Shown here piece by piece: positions 18,841 through 26,651 of a DNA stretch of 38,801 bases. Both the position numbers and the translations under genes were made by a program. Source of the DNA: Collinsella aerofaciens. Its GTDB lineage: Bacteria > Actinomycetota > Coriobacteriia > Coriobacteriales > Coriobacteriaceae. Below the pieces are notes generated by a model. It saw only the letters and a list, made by a program, of their open reading frames with translations. It made no database searches and was not told where the DNA came from. The first letter of the stretch is position 1. The number at the start of each line of letters is the position of its first letter. The stretch covers positions 142,338 to 181,138 of the forward strand of contig NZ_JAQLFL010000004.1 of NCBI RefSeq assembly GCF_028206995.1, in the 5' to 3' direction.

Positions 18841-20157
18841 TTACTCGGAAGCAGCCTTCTCGGTCTTCCAGCCATCGACGAAGGCGTTCTTGACGCCGTC
18901 CCACTTGCTGTTATCGGCAGCGTAGGCAATCAGAGCCTGCTTGAGGTTCTTCTTCCACTCCTCAGAGGGGATATAGACGAAGTCCCAAGCAACGGTCTTC
19001 TTGCCGTCTTTGGCCATGGCAACGGCCTGCTGCGAGAAGACGTTGGTGGTCTCCTTGGCGCTCTTGAACGGGGCGGTCAGACCCATCTTGTCAGCGATGA
19101 TGCTGGTGGCGGTGTCAGAAGTGACGCACCAATACATGAAGTCCTCGGTGGCCTTCTGGGCATCCTCGGAAGCCTGGGAGCTGACGCACCAGTAGTTCTC
19201 GCCGCCGGAGCACAGGCCCTGGTTCTCCTCGCCGTCGACACCGATGTAGATGGGCATCATGCCAATCTGATCGTCGGTCATGCCGGCCTTGGTGAGGTCA
19301 GCGTAGGCCCAGGAGCCGTTCTGATAGAAGACGGCCTTGCCGGTTGCGAACTCGTTGGTGGCGTCGTCGCCGGTCTTGGAGGCAAGCTGCGAAGGATCGC
19401 AGGTGGAGTCGGTGATGTACAGGTCGAAAATCTGCTTGAAGTTGTCGAGATACTCGCCCTTGATCTCGTCGTCCTCCTGGTTGTGCTCCTTCTCGAACTC
19501 GTAGTAGAGCGGGAGGTTGGCGAGGTGGGTGGTGTAGCGCCAGCTGGAGGAGTCATCCATGCCAGCAGAAGTGAAGGCACCCTCAATGCCAAGCTCGTCC
19601 TTGCGGGCCTGGATGTCGTCGGCACAAGCCTTCAGCTTGTCGAAGGAGTTGATGTCCTCGGCCTTGTAGCCAGCCTTCTCGAGCAGCTGCTTGTTGTAGA
19701 TGATGCCGTAGCTCTCCTGGACCCAGTCGATACCCAGATCCTTGCCATCGGACTGCAGAGCCAGGGAGTCGTCAATGAGCTCACCGCGGAGCTTGGTATC
19801 GGACAGGTCGGCGCAGTAATCCTTCCAGTTCTTAAGGCCGGTGGGGCCGTTGACCTGGAACAGGGTCGGAGCGGAGCTCTTGGACATCTCGGACTTGAGC
19901 TTCTCCTCGTAGGTGTTGGAGGCAGCGGTCACGATCTTGACCTCGACGCCCTTCTCCTTCTTATAGGCCTTGGCGATCTCCTTCCACTCCTTGTCGACCT
20001 CGGGCTTGAATTGGAGGAAGTAGACCTCGGCAGCGTCACCAGAAGCAGAGGAGCCGGAGCCGGCAGAACCACCGCAGCCCACGAGACCCAGACCAAGAAC
20101 CGCAGCCGCGGAACCAGCAAAGCCCAGGAACTGCCTTCTGCTCATTTCGTTCTTCAT
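18841..20157 (-). CDS. Extracellular sugar-binding lipoprotein of the ABC transporter
   Basis: About 438 residues. The signal region has a twin-arginine motif (SRRQFLGF at 6-13) followed by a lipobox ending at Cys28 (LVGCGG), so it is predicted to be a Tat-exported lipoprotein anchored outside the membrane. A Gly/Ser-rich stretch follows, then a family-1 solute-binding fold (LKSEMSKSSAPTLFQVNG, FATGKAVFYQNGSWAYADL). The start at 20157 is preferred because GGGTGG lies 6 nt before it; a start at 20175 is also in frame. First gene of the importer operon. Maltodextrin is the likely ligand given malQ and glgP next door, but the binding site cannot be read directly. Confidence 0.9.
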   Translation of the reverse strand: MKNEMSRRQFLGFAGSAAAVLGLGLVGCGGSAGSGSSASGDAAEVYFLQFKPEVDKEWKEIAKAYKKEKGVEVKIVTAASNTYEEKLKSEMSKSSAPTLFQVNGPTGLKNWKDYCADLSDTKLRGELIDDSLALQSDGKDLGIDWVQESYGIIYNKQLLEKAGYKAEDINSFDKLKACADDIQARKDELGIEGAFTSAGMDDSSSWRYTTHLANLPLYYEFEKEHNQEDDEIKGEYLDNFKQIFDLYITDSTCDPSQLASKTGDDATNEFATGKAVFYQNGSWAYADLTKAGMTDDQIGMMPIYIGVDGEENQGLCSGGENYWCVSSQASEDAQKATEDFMYWCVTSDTATSIIADKMGLTAPFKSAKETTNVFSQQAVAMAKDGKKTVAWDFVYIPSEEWKKNLKQALIAYAADNSKWDGVKNAFVDGWKTEKAASE

Positions 20158-20265
20158 TACAATCCACCCTTTCACACCGTGGCGGCACCCTTTGCCGCCG
20201 CCTTCGGAGATTGGCTCGGGGACTTTGCCCCTTTTGCTGATTTGTACGATACGCTATTTGGCTAG

Positions 20266-20352
20266 TTGTTTGAACAAGTATTACTAGAGCGGTAGAAAAA
20301 CTTCGGTGAACGGTAATTTCAACTTGATACTTGACAAGTTTTGTATAAACAA
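20266..20352. promoter_or_regulatory. Two operator candidates upstream of the ABC operon
   Basis: TTGTTTGAACAA (20266-20277) is a near-perfect palindrome and TTGTATAAACAA (20341-20352) a related site. Both lie in the AT-rich 200 nt upstream of the binding-protein gene and match the TTGTTTAAACAA-like sites near malQ and treR. Promoter boxes on the minus strand are not clear enough to assign. Confidence 0.5.
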
Positions 20353-20370
20353 TTATTTGTTATCGAATGC

Positions 20371-20425
20371 AGAGAAAACGCCCGGTCAAGCCGATGCATC
20401 GTCGGTTTGACCGGGCGTTTTCTCT
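20371..20425 (-). terminator. Terminator of treR (24-bp stem)
   Basis: Positions 20371-20394 pair with 20402-20425 over 24 bp, with a single G-T wobble and a 7-nt loop. Its arm begins AGAGAAAACGCCCGG and it starts about 40 nt past the treR stop. T-rich arms on both sides make it usable in either direction. Confidence 0.88.
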
Positions 20426-20463
20426 TTGAGGGCATGTGTCTCGTCAGGCTGCGAGCTAGCCGG

Positions 20464-21183
20464 CTATCGCTTGGAATTGACGCGGTAATGGAAGATCTCG
20501 GGGTGTGTGCGAGTGTGCGTCACCTCAAACAAGATGCCATCCGAGGTGTACGACTGACTCTCCATGACGGCAACGCAGTTGTATTTGCCGAGGTCAAGAT
20601 AGCTGCAGTCTTCATCGTTGGCGAGCTCGACACTCACCGTACGACGGCTCGCCATCACTTTGACACCGCGCTTGTGCTCCAGATAGCCGTAAATAGAATC
20701 TGCCGCGATCTCGGGGGTCAGGCCCTTGGCGATCGACGTCAAAAAATAGCCATGGTCCACTTGGCGCGCGTTGCCGTTGAGGCTTCGGACACGCACTACG
20801 CGAATAAGCTCCTCGCCCACCCTAAAGCCCAGGCGACGAGAGAGCTGCTCGGTGCAGACCAGATGTTCAAAAGACTTAACGTCCGTCGATGCAACGGCAT
20901 TGTTGCGCTTTGCAAACTCGCCAAACGACTCAACCTCTTCGAGTGCGCCCAACATGTCGGTTTCGCCCTTAAGCCAAATAACGCGCACGCCCTTGCCGTG
21001 TATGGGCTGCACAAACATCCCGTCGGCCAGCATGCTCAAAGCGCGGCGGACGGTATTGCGCGTGCAGCCAAATTCCGCGGTCAGCTCGGCTTCGGTTGGC
21101 AGCATCTCCTGAAACGCATAGGTCCCATTAATGATGCGCGAGCGTATTTCTCGGTAGATTCCTTCGTATATCGCTTTTGGCAT
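20464..21183 (-). CDS. treR: GntR family regulator, TreR-like
   Basis: A 239-residue GntR/UTRA repressor. The winged helix is at about 5-70 (PTEAELTAEFGCTRNTVRRAL, then QPIHGKGVRVI). The UTRA domain has DHGYFLTSIAKGLTPEIAADSIYGYLE and ends HTRTHPEIFHYRVNSKR, which strongly resembles Bacillus TreR, the trehalose-6-phosphate-responsive repressor. It is divergent from the PTS-HAD gene, and two TTGTTTAAAC sites lie between them, as expected for autoregulation plus control of the transporter. The effector could be trehalose-6-phosphate or another alpha-glucoside phosphate. Confidence 0.75.
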   Translation of the reverse strand: MPKAIYEGIYREIRSRIINGTYAFQEMLPTEAELTAEFGCTRNTVRRALSMLADGMFVQPIHGKGVRVIWLKGETDMLGALEEVESFGEFAKRNNAVASTDVKSFEHLVCTEQLSRRLGFRVGEELIRVVRVRSLNGNARQVDHGYFLTSIAKGLTPEIAADSIYGYLEHKRGVKVMASRRTVSVELANDEDCSYLDLGKYNCVAVMESQSYTSDGILFEVTHTRTHPEIFHYRVNSKR

Positions 21184-21237
21184 TGTTTCACCTCTACATT
21201 ATTCATTTCCGGCTAGGCACGATAGCATTTCTTAAAG

Positions 21238-21370
21238 TTGTTTAAACCGAATATCGGTAAAGCGACAGGATTTAACCGTTGACGGTTTCTGTCATGCCCA
21301 AATCGGTTTCGCTCAAAACTGCCGGTACGACAATCGTCTGGTCCTCTACAATGAATCCATTGTTTAAACG
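21238..21370. promoter_or_regulatory. Paired operator candidates between treR and the PTS gene
   Basis: TTGTTTAAACC (21238-21248) and TTGTTTAAACG (21360-21370) share the perfect palindrome GTTTAAAC and lie 122 nt apart in the divergent promoter region. One is close to the treR start and the other is 43 nt before the PTS start, an arrangement that suits repression of both genes by the same protein. Confidence 0.55.
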
Positions 21371-21412
21371 TTTCCCCACGCGCAACGCGCCTCGATATTC
21401 GGAAGGCAGAAC

Positions 21413-23863
21413 ATGCTGCAAAAAATCCAACGCTTTGGCGGGGCAATGTTCGCGCCCGCCATGCTGTTTTCTATATCAGGCCTCATGGTCGGCGTCTCCG
21501 CTCTCGCAACGACTGCGGACATCGTCGGCGATCTCGCCGTATACGGAACCCCTTGGTACGTTTTTTGGACCATCATCCAGCGCGGCTCGTGGACGGTCTT
21601 TAAACGCCTCCCGCTCCTTTTTGCCGTAGCGCTGCCCATCGGTCTTGCCCAAAAACAACCGGCTCGTTGCTGCCTCGAGGCTCTCGTCGCCTATTTTGCC
21701 TATTGCTTCTTTTTGAGCGAAATCATTAAGCTGAGCGGAGACAATCTTGGACTTAAGTACCCGTCGTCTTTGACCTCCGCTAGCGGCATCACCATCATCG
21801 ACGGCATCAAGACGCTCGACACCGGCATTATCGGCCCGCTGGCGGTGTCGGCAACCGTCGTCGCCATCCATGACCGCTTCTACGATGCCAAGGTTCCCGA
21901 TTGGCTCGGCACCTTCTCGGGCTCCTCGCTGGTCTACCTCATCAGCTTTTTTGCCGTGTTTGCCCTTGCTGCTATCTCGGCCGCCATCGTGCCCTACGTA
22001 TACGATGTAACCGATACGCTGCGTCACGCGCTTGCAGGCGTCGGTCCCTTTGGCGTGGGCATCTTTGTCTTTTTAGAACGAGCACTCGAGCCCTTTGGCC
22101 TGCACCACCTGCTCTACATGCCGATCTACTACGACAACCTGGTCATTAACGACGGCATCTACGCCACGTGGAGCAGTTTGCTCCCCATCCTCTCCCATAG
22201 CACGCGCCCCCTTAATGAGCTTGCGCCGTGGGCCGGTTTTACCGCCACCGGCTGGGTCAAGCTCTTTGGCCTTCCTGCCATCGCAGCTGCGTTCTACTCC
22301 ACCGCAAAACCCGAGCGCCGCGCCGGCCTCAGGGTCATCCTTGTTCCCGCCATCATCGCCTCGGTGGTTTGCGGCGTTACCGAGCCACTCGAGTTTCTCT
22401 TTATGTTCACCCACCCCGGGCTCTTTTTGCTCTACGCCGTCTTATCGTCTTGCCTTGCCACAACCATGAATCTCTTTGGCATCGTCGGCATCTTCTCGGG
22501 CGGCCTGATGGAGATGGCAGCCTTCAACTTTATTCCGCTCATGCGCACGCATGCCGGTGCCTATCTTTTGGCGCTCGGTATCGGCCTTGCCTTTAGCCTC
22601 ATCTTTTTTGTTAGTTTTCGAGCACTCATCTTGGTCTATGACCTTAAGACACCGGGCCGCGAGGATCATGTCGTCAATCGCGCGGCAATCGATTGTTTAA
22701 CGGGAAGCGACTTTGCCAAAGAGCAATCTCCCAATGACGAGGTCAATAGTCGATCCGATCAAGATCACGTCCTCGCTGAGCGGGTAATTCAGCTTTTAGG
22801 TGGCGTTGGCAATATCGTGGGCGCAACCAACTGCGCCACGCGCCTGCGCGTCGAGGTCGCAGACCCTTCCATCGTTGCAGATAACGCGGCGTTTGTCGCG
22901 GTGGGCGCCAAGGGCCTCATCATTACGGGCAAGACCGCCCAGGTGATTATCGGCATCTCCGTTCCCCGCGTTAAAGAGCATTTTGACCAGATCATGGGCC
23001 TCGAGCCGGAATTTGTGCCCACCACCTCGGCCTCCCCTGCCGCCAGCGCAGCCCATAAGCGCGGCGATATTTGCTTCTTCGATATCGACGGAACGCTCGC
23101 CTGGCAAGACCCCAGGCTCGCCCAAGACCTTCCCGAAGACGAGCGGGACCTCTCCCCCTATCCCAACGAGGCGGTTTCGCAGGCAATCCGCGAGTTTGTC
23201 GCCAACGGCAACATGGCCTTCATCTGCACAGGGCGCACCCTCAGCTGCATCCACCCCAAACTTCTTGAGCTGCCCTGGACCGGCATCGTCTGTCTTGCGG
23301 GCGGTTACGCCGAGATCAACGGACACACAATTCGCGATCTGTCGATGACGCCCAGTATGCTGCAGCGTCTTGCCCCCTACCTTGAGCAATCGGGCGAGGT
23401 CATCCGCTTTGAGGGCCTCAACGGCGTCGTGCGCATGAGTGCCGATGCCCCCGATGCTCCCGGATACGCGCGCACCCTGGGCGACGCAGTCACGCAGCTG
23501 CAACATTACAGTGTCTACAAGATCTTGATGTCTACATCGCTCGCCAACCACATCGCTCAAGATAAGGCACTTGAGCCGCTGCTGTGCTTTAACGAGCTCG
23601 AACTCGAGGTAACCGAAATCTCGCCCCGCGAATGCACGAAGCGCGGGGGCATCCAGTCTGTACTCGACGCCCTCGATCCCCACCACGGAACCGTATACGG
23701 CATTGGCGACGCCAGCAATGACGTCTCGCTGATGAACGCCGTCGATGTCGGCATTGCGATGGGCAACGCACCAGACTATCTCAAGGATAAGGCCGATTAC
23801 GTGACCGACACCGTCGATCACGACGGTGTCGTTGCGGCGCTCGAGCATTTTAGGCTGATTTAG
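21413..23863 (+). CDS. PTS EIICB (alpha-glucoside/glucose family) fused to a HAD phosphatase
   Basis: An 816-residue three-domain protein. Residues ~1-420 are a multi-pass EIIC of the glucose/maltose/alpha-glucoside branch (DTGIIGPLAVS, ERALEPFGLHHLL, GVTEPLEFLFMF, DLKTPGRED). Residues ~445-525 are an EIIB domain whose phosphorylated cysteine is Cys474 (GATNCATRLRVEV). Residues ~550-816 are a Cof-type HAD phosphatase: Asp557/Asp559 in FFDIDGT, CTGRT, a lysine in TKRGGIQ, and GDASND at 765-770. All HAD catalytic motifs look intact. No EIIA is present, so one must act in trans. The likely outcome is uptake and phosphorylation of a disaccharide followed by dephosphorylation at the membrane. GGAAGG lies 6 nt before the ATG. 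TreR-like regulation suggests trehalose or another alpha-glucoside. Confidence 0.9.
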   Translation: MLQKIQRFGGAMFAPAMLFSISGLMVGVSALATTADIVGDLAVYGTPWYVFWTIIQRGSWTVFKRLPLLFAVALPIGLAQKQPARCCLEALVAYFAYCFFLSEIIKLSGDNLGLKYPSSLTSASGITIIDGIKTLDTGIIGPLAVSATVVAIHDRFYDAKVPDWLGTFSGSSLVYLISFFAVFALAAISAAIVPYVYDVTDTLRHALAGVGPFGVGIFVFLERALEPFGLHHLLYMPIYYDNLVINDGIYATWSSLLPILSHSTRPLNELAPWAGFTATGWVKLFGLPAIAAAFYSTAKPERRAGLRVILVPAIIASVVCGVTEPLEFLFMFTHPGLFLLYAVLSSCLATTMNLFGIVGIFSGGLMEMAAFNFIPLMRTHAGAYLLALGIGLAFSLIFFVSFRALILVYDLKTPGREDHVVNRAAIDCLTGSDFAKEQSPNDEVNSRSDQDHVLAERVIQLLGGVGNIVGATNCATRLRVEVADPSIVADNAAFVAVGAKGLIITGKTAQVIIGISVPRVKEHFDQIMGLEPEFVPTTSASPAASAAHKRGDICFFDIDGTLAWQDPRLAQDLPEDERDLSPYPNEAVSQAIREFVANGNMAFICTGRTLSCIHPKLLELPWTGIVCLAGGYAEINGHTIRDLSMTPSMLQRLAPYLEQSGEVIRFEGLNGVVRMSADAPDAPGYARTLGDAVTQLQHYSVYKILMSTSLANHIAQDKALEPLLCFNELELEVTEISPRECTKRGGIQSVLDALDPHHGTVYGIGDASNDVSLMNAVDVGIAMGNAPDYLKDKADYVTDTVDHDGVVAALEHFRLI

Positions 23864-23976
23864 GCGCGCTCCATCAAACGCACGCCCGTTGTCCTAAATC
23901 GCCAAAACTGCCGCGCCAAACGCCCTGATGTGGCAATATGGTATCTGCACACCGCAACGATGCAACCTAAGAAAGA

Positions 23977-25002
23977 ATGCGAGAACCCGTGTCCAGTCCG
24001 TTTACCAGCTTTTTAGCCCAGCACTTTGACCAGATCAACGACTATCTGGCCACGTTCTTTGACGGACAGGCGACCTCTGCCGATATCGAGCGCTACCTGT
24101 ACGCGCCGCTCTCGGCTTTTACGGCCAACGCCGGCAAGCGCCACCGCCCGCTTATCTGCATGCTCGCCGCAACCGCAGTGGGCGGCAGCTTTGAGAGCGC
24201 CCGCAGCGCCGCGGCAGCTATCGAGCATTTCCAGTCGGGCGCGCTGATCCACGACGACATCGCCGACAACGGACAGCTTCGTCGAGGCAAGCCCTGCATG
24301 CACCTTACCGAGGGCACGGGCCTTGCCATCAATTGTGGCGACCTGGCGCTCACCATGGTCACCAAGACGGTTCTCGACGACCCTACGCTGGAGTCCGACG
24401 TGAAGCTGCGCGTGCTCCACGAGCTTACCGAGATGATCGTCCGCACCATCGAGGGTCAAGCACTCGACCTGGGTTGGGTCCGGGACGGGCGCTTTGATAT
24501 CTCGGTTGATGACTACCTGGACATGGCGACACACAAGACCGCGTTTTACAGCGGAGCCACGCCGCTTGCCGCCGGAGCCATTATCGGCGGTGGCAGCGAT
24601 AAGCAAATCGAAGCGCTGCGCGCCTTTGGCCTGCACACGGGCCTTGCCTTTCAGATTCAGGACGACCTGCTCAACCTTGTCGGCACTAAGGAAGCCGCCA
24701 ACAAGGACTTCCGCACCGACATCACCGAGGGCAAGCGCACGCTTGTCGCCGTACACGCCCTCTCTGATGAGCGCCACCACGACGAGGTCGAGGCGATTCT
24801 TTCCTCGGGCACCGATGATCCCGCGCAGCTCGCACGCGCCGTGGAGATCTTCCAGGAGACCGGCTCCATCGATTACGCCCACACTTACGCGCTCGACCTG
24901 ACCGCTAAGGCCAAAGCGGCCATCGAGAACGTTGAGCTTGATCCGCACGCACGCGAGCTGTTCCTCTCCATGGCAGATTTCTTTGTGGAGCGCCTTAACT
25001 AG
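23977..25002 (+). CDS. Polyprenyl (isoprenyl) diphosphate synthase
   Basis: A 341-residue trans-prenyltransferase that condenses isopentenyl diphosphate onto allylic diphosphates. GKRHRPLICML, the first aspartate-rich motif DDIAD at 93-97 with RRGKP downstream, and the second motif DDLLN at 229-233 are visible; the last motif position is Asn in place of the usual Asp. DITEGKRTL is also typical. The product chain length (farnesyl, geranylgeranyl or a menaquinone side chain) cannot be judged from sequence alone. The ribosome-binding site is weak (AAGAAAG before the ATG), and a GTG at 23989 is an alternative start. It may be co-transcribed with the next gene. Confidence 0.92.
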   Translation: MREPVSSPFTSFLAQHFDQINDYLATFFDGQATSADIERYLYAPLSAFTANAGKRHRPLICMLAATAVGGSFESARSAAAAIEHFQSGALIHDDIADNGQLRRGKPCMHLTEGTGLAINCGDLALTMVTKTVLDDPTLESDVKLRVLHELTEMIVRTIEGQALDLGWVRDGRFDISVDDYLDMATHKTAFYSGATPLAAGAIIGGGSDKQIEALRAFGLHTGLAFQIQDDLLNLVGTKEAANKDFRTDITEGKRTLVAVHALSDERHHDEVEAILSSGTDDPAQLARAVEIFQETGSIDYAHTYALDLTAKAKAAIENVELDPHARELFLSMADFFVERLN

Positions 25003-25140
25003 CGGGGGTAATAAAACCTGTCAGCAGCGTATTTGGGTACAACTTGCTACACTGTTGAGTGCATGTTTATGCATCCCTTTGCGTTGTCTATCCGACACAC
25101 GCTCAAATAGTACGAATGGTACGCCGAAAGGGGTTCGTTC

Positions 25141-26046
25141 ATGGAACCTATTACAACGGGCATGCAAGGAGCAGCCGTCGAGGACGTGCAGTCTCGTCTC
25201 CTGCAGCTCGGCTACACGATTGATGCCGCCGAAGTCACCGACAAGTACTTTGGAGCCACCACTGAGCAGGCCGTCAGCACCTTCAGGCTCGACAGCGGCC
25301 TTGCTGCCGGTCATGCCGTCGATATCCCCTGCTGGAGCGCCCTTGTAGACGCTTCGTATAAGCTGGGCGACCGCACCCTCTATCTGCGCATGCCCAATTT
25401 CCATGGCGCCGATGTGCAGGCCCTGCAGCGCGCTCTCAACGTTTTGGGCTTTGCCTGTGGCGAAGACGACGGCTACTTTGGTCCGCATACCGAGGCCGCC
25501 CTGCAGCAGTTCCAGGAAAATGTCGGCCTGTTTGCCGACGGCATGGCCTTCCAGGACACCTACGCCTACATCAACCGCCTGCACCATGTGTGGGAGGGCA
25601 AGCCCTCGGTCACCGAAGCCGAGTCCCGTATCGGTTTTGCTCGCGCCGCCAACGTGCTCGAGCGCTTCCAGATTGCCGTTATCGGCGAGGACCCCATCGC
25701 ACGCAGCGTTGCGTCGCGCATGTGGAATATCGCCACGGCAACGACCGACAACAGCGGCATGATGCTCTGCGACTCCGAGGTCCCAACCGACGTTGACCTA
25801 GTGCTCGAGATCGCAAGCGATGAGCTGCCCGCAGATGCAGCGCCGCGCGCCACGATCGCCCTCGCCGAGTGCCACAACCTGGCCCAGCGCATCCGCACTG
25901 CCAATGTCGCCGCGCAGCAGAAGCCGGCACGCATTCGCATTGAGCTCACGGGCATGACGCGCTACAACGGCACCTTCACGGCCAGCGACGCGCAGACACT
26001 CGCCGTACGCCTGCTCGACGGCGTTTGCGATGCCCTCGCAGATTAG
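25141..26046 (+). CDS. Tandem peptidoglycan-binding-domain protein, no signal peptide
   Basis: A 301-residue protein. Residues ~1-70 and ~80-150 are two PG_binding_1-type repeats (GMQGAAVEDVQSRLLQLGY then KYFGATTEQAVSTFR; HGADVQALQRALNVLGF then GYFGPHTEAALQQFQ). Residues ~165-301 form an alpha/beta region I do not recognise (FQIAVIGEDPIARSVASRMW, then DVDLVLEIASDE). No signal peptide or membrane anchor is present, so it is predicted to be cytoplasmic. Mycobacterial CwlM has two such domains, lacks a signal peptide and controls MurA; whether the C-terminal part here is a decayed amidase domain of that type is speculative. AAAGGGG lies 8 nt before the ATG. tRNA-Gln follows 38 nt after the stop. 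Confidence 0.85.
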   Translation: MEPITTGMQGAAVEDVQSRLLQLGYTIDAAEVTDKYFGATTEQAVSTFRLDSGLAAGHAVDIPCWSALVDASYKLGDRTLYLRMPNFHGADVQALQRALNVLGFACGEDDGYFGPHTEAALQQFQENVGLFADGMAFQDTYAYINRLHHVWEGKPSVTEAESRIGFARAANVLERFQIAVIGEDPIARSVASRMWNIATATTDNSGMMLCDSEVPTDVDLVLEIASDELPADAAPRATIALAECHNLAQRIRTANVAAQQKPARIRIELTGMTRYNGTFTASDAQTLAVRLLDGVCDALAD

Positions 26047-26084
26047 GTAAACTAAACGAGTTGCTTTTGGGCAACACCATACAT

Positions 26085-26159
26085 TGGGACGTAGTTCAAC
26101 GGTAGAACTCCGGTTTTTGGTGCCGGCTGTTGGGGGTTCGAATCCCTCCGTCCCAGCCA
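26085..26159 (+). tRNA. tRNA-Gln (anticodon TTG)
   Basis: Acceptor stem TGGGACG (26085-26091) pairs with CGTCCCA (26149-26155). The anticodon stem CCGGT/GCCGG encloses the 7-nt loop TTTTGGT, giving anticodon TTG. The T-arm is GGGGGTTCGAATCCCTC, and CCA is encoded (26157-26159). Confidence 0.96.
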
Positions 26160-26166
26160 AAGAAAC

Positions 26167-26205
26167 AAGCCTCTCGAACGCATAGCCGATCGGGAGGCTT
26201 TTCTT
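26167..26205 (+). terminator. Intrinsic terminator after tRNA-Gln
   Basis: AAGCCTCTCG (26167-26176) pairs with CGGGAGGCTT (26191-26200), one wobble, followed by TTCTTG. Confidence 0.85.
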
Positions 26206-26213
26206 GTGAGCAA

Positions 26214-26342
26214 GCGGAGGGATTCGAACCCGCAAGGGTGCGGAGCTGAGGAAACGCGAAGCGTTTTCCAGCGCAGCACGCAAGGAGCGAAGCGACGCAG
26301 CGGAGCGCGGCCGCCGAAAAGGCGGACGCGGAATCCCTCCGC
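26214..26342. repeat. Inverted repeat built from tRNA-Gln 3'-end sequence
   Basis: GCGGAGGGATTC (26214-26225) is the perfect inverse of GAATCCCTCCGC (26331-26342). Both match the T-arm/acceptor end of the adjacent tRNA-Gln (GGTTCGAATCCCTCCG). The inverted copy extends further as GCGGAGGGATTCGAACCC. The ~105 nt between them is GC-rich, with small hairpins (GGAAACGC/GCGTTTTCC; CCGCC GAAAA GGCGG) and no coding frame. It occupies the first part of the ~490-nt gap after the tRNA. From 26343 to 26440 I see nothing recognisable. Confidence 0.7.
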
Positions 26343-26439
26343 CCCATAACGACCAAGAGCGCCTTACATCAAGAAATATCAGCCCAGTTCCGAAAAGCGA
26401 GCCGCCTTCTACAACGTACCGCGTGGCCCCGACGGGCCG

Positions 26440-26500
26440 GGCATTAAGTTTGTCGCGAGTTCCGCACGCAAAGAAGGCTACATGACCTCGATGTTTTGGA
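26440..26500 (+). repeat. Half copy of the long palindromic element
   Basis: GTCGCGAGTTCCGCACG at 26452-26468 matches 16 of 17 bases of the conserved left part of the 69-nt core of the palindromic family. It is preceded by GGCATTAAGTTT, like the inner arm of the complete copies. After about 26490 the similarity fades and the right arm is missing, so this copy is truncated or decayed. Confidence 0.7.
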
Positions 26501-26511
26501 CGTGACAGCGA

Positions 26512-26611
26512 GAGGGGCCCTGGCATGGCAAGGTGACGTGAAACAAGGCGGCGCTGACCTTCTGGTCGCGCCGCCGAAGTTGAACGTCAGATTGCCGTGC
26601 CAGGGCCCCTC
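26512..26611. repeat. 100-nt nested hairpin at the 3' end of the Toprim-protein gene
   Basis: GAGGGGCCCTGGCA (26512-26525) pairs with 26598-26611 without mismatch. The stem continues inward after a G-T wobble (GGCAA/TTGCC, then TGACGT/ACGTCA after two mismatches). A second hairpin lies inside: GGCGGCGC (26547-26554), GACC, loop TTCT, GGTC, GCGCCGCC (26568-26575). There is no T-run. It lies 40 nt past the stop of the minus-strand gene ending at 26652, so it could cap that transcript's 3' end. Confidence 0.8.
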
Positions 26612-26651
26612 GCAGCGTCAAGAAGTCCGCCGTTCGGTAGAACGGCGGAAT

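Noticed and set aside
26214..26342. A second tRNA gene on the minus strand
   Set aside because: Only the T-arm-like GGTTCGAATCC sequence is present; no anticodon arm or D-arm can be folded.
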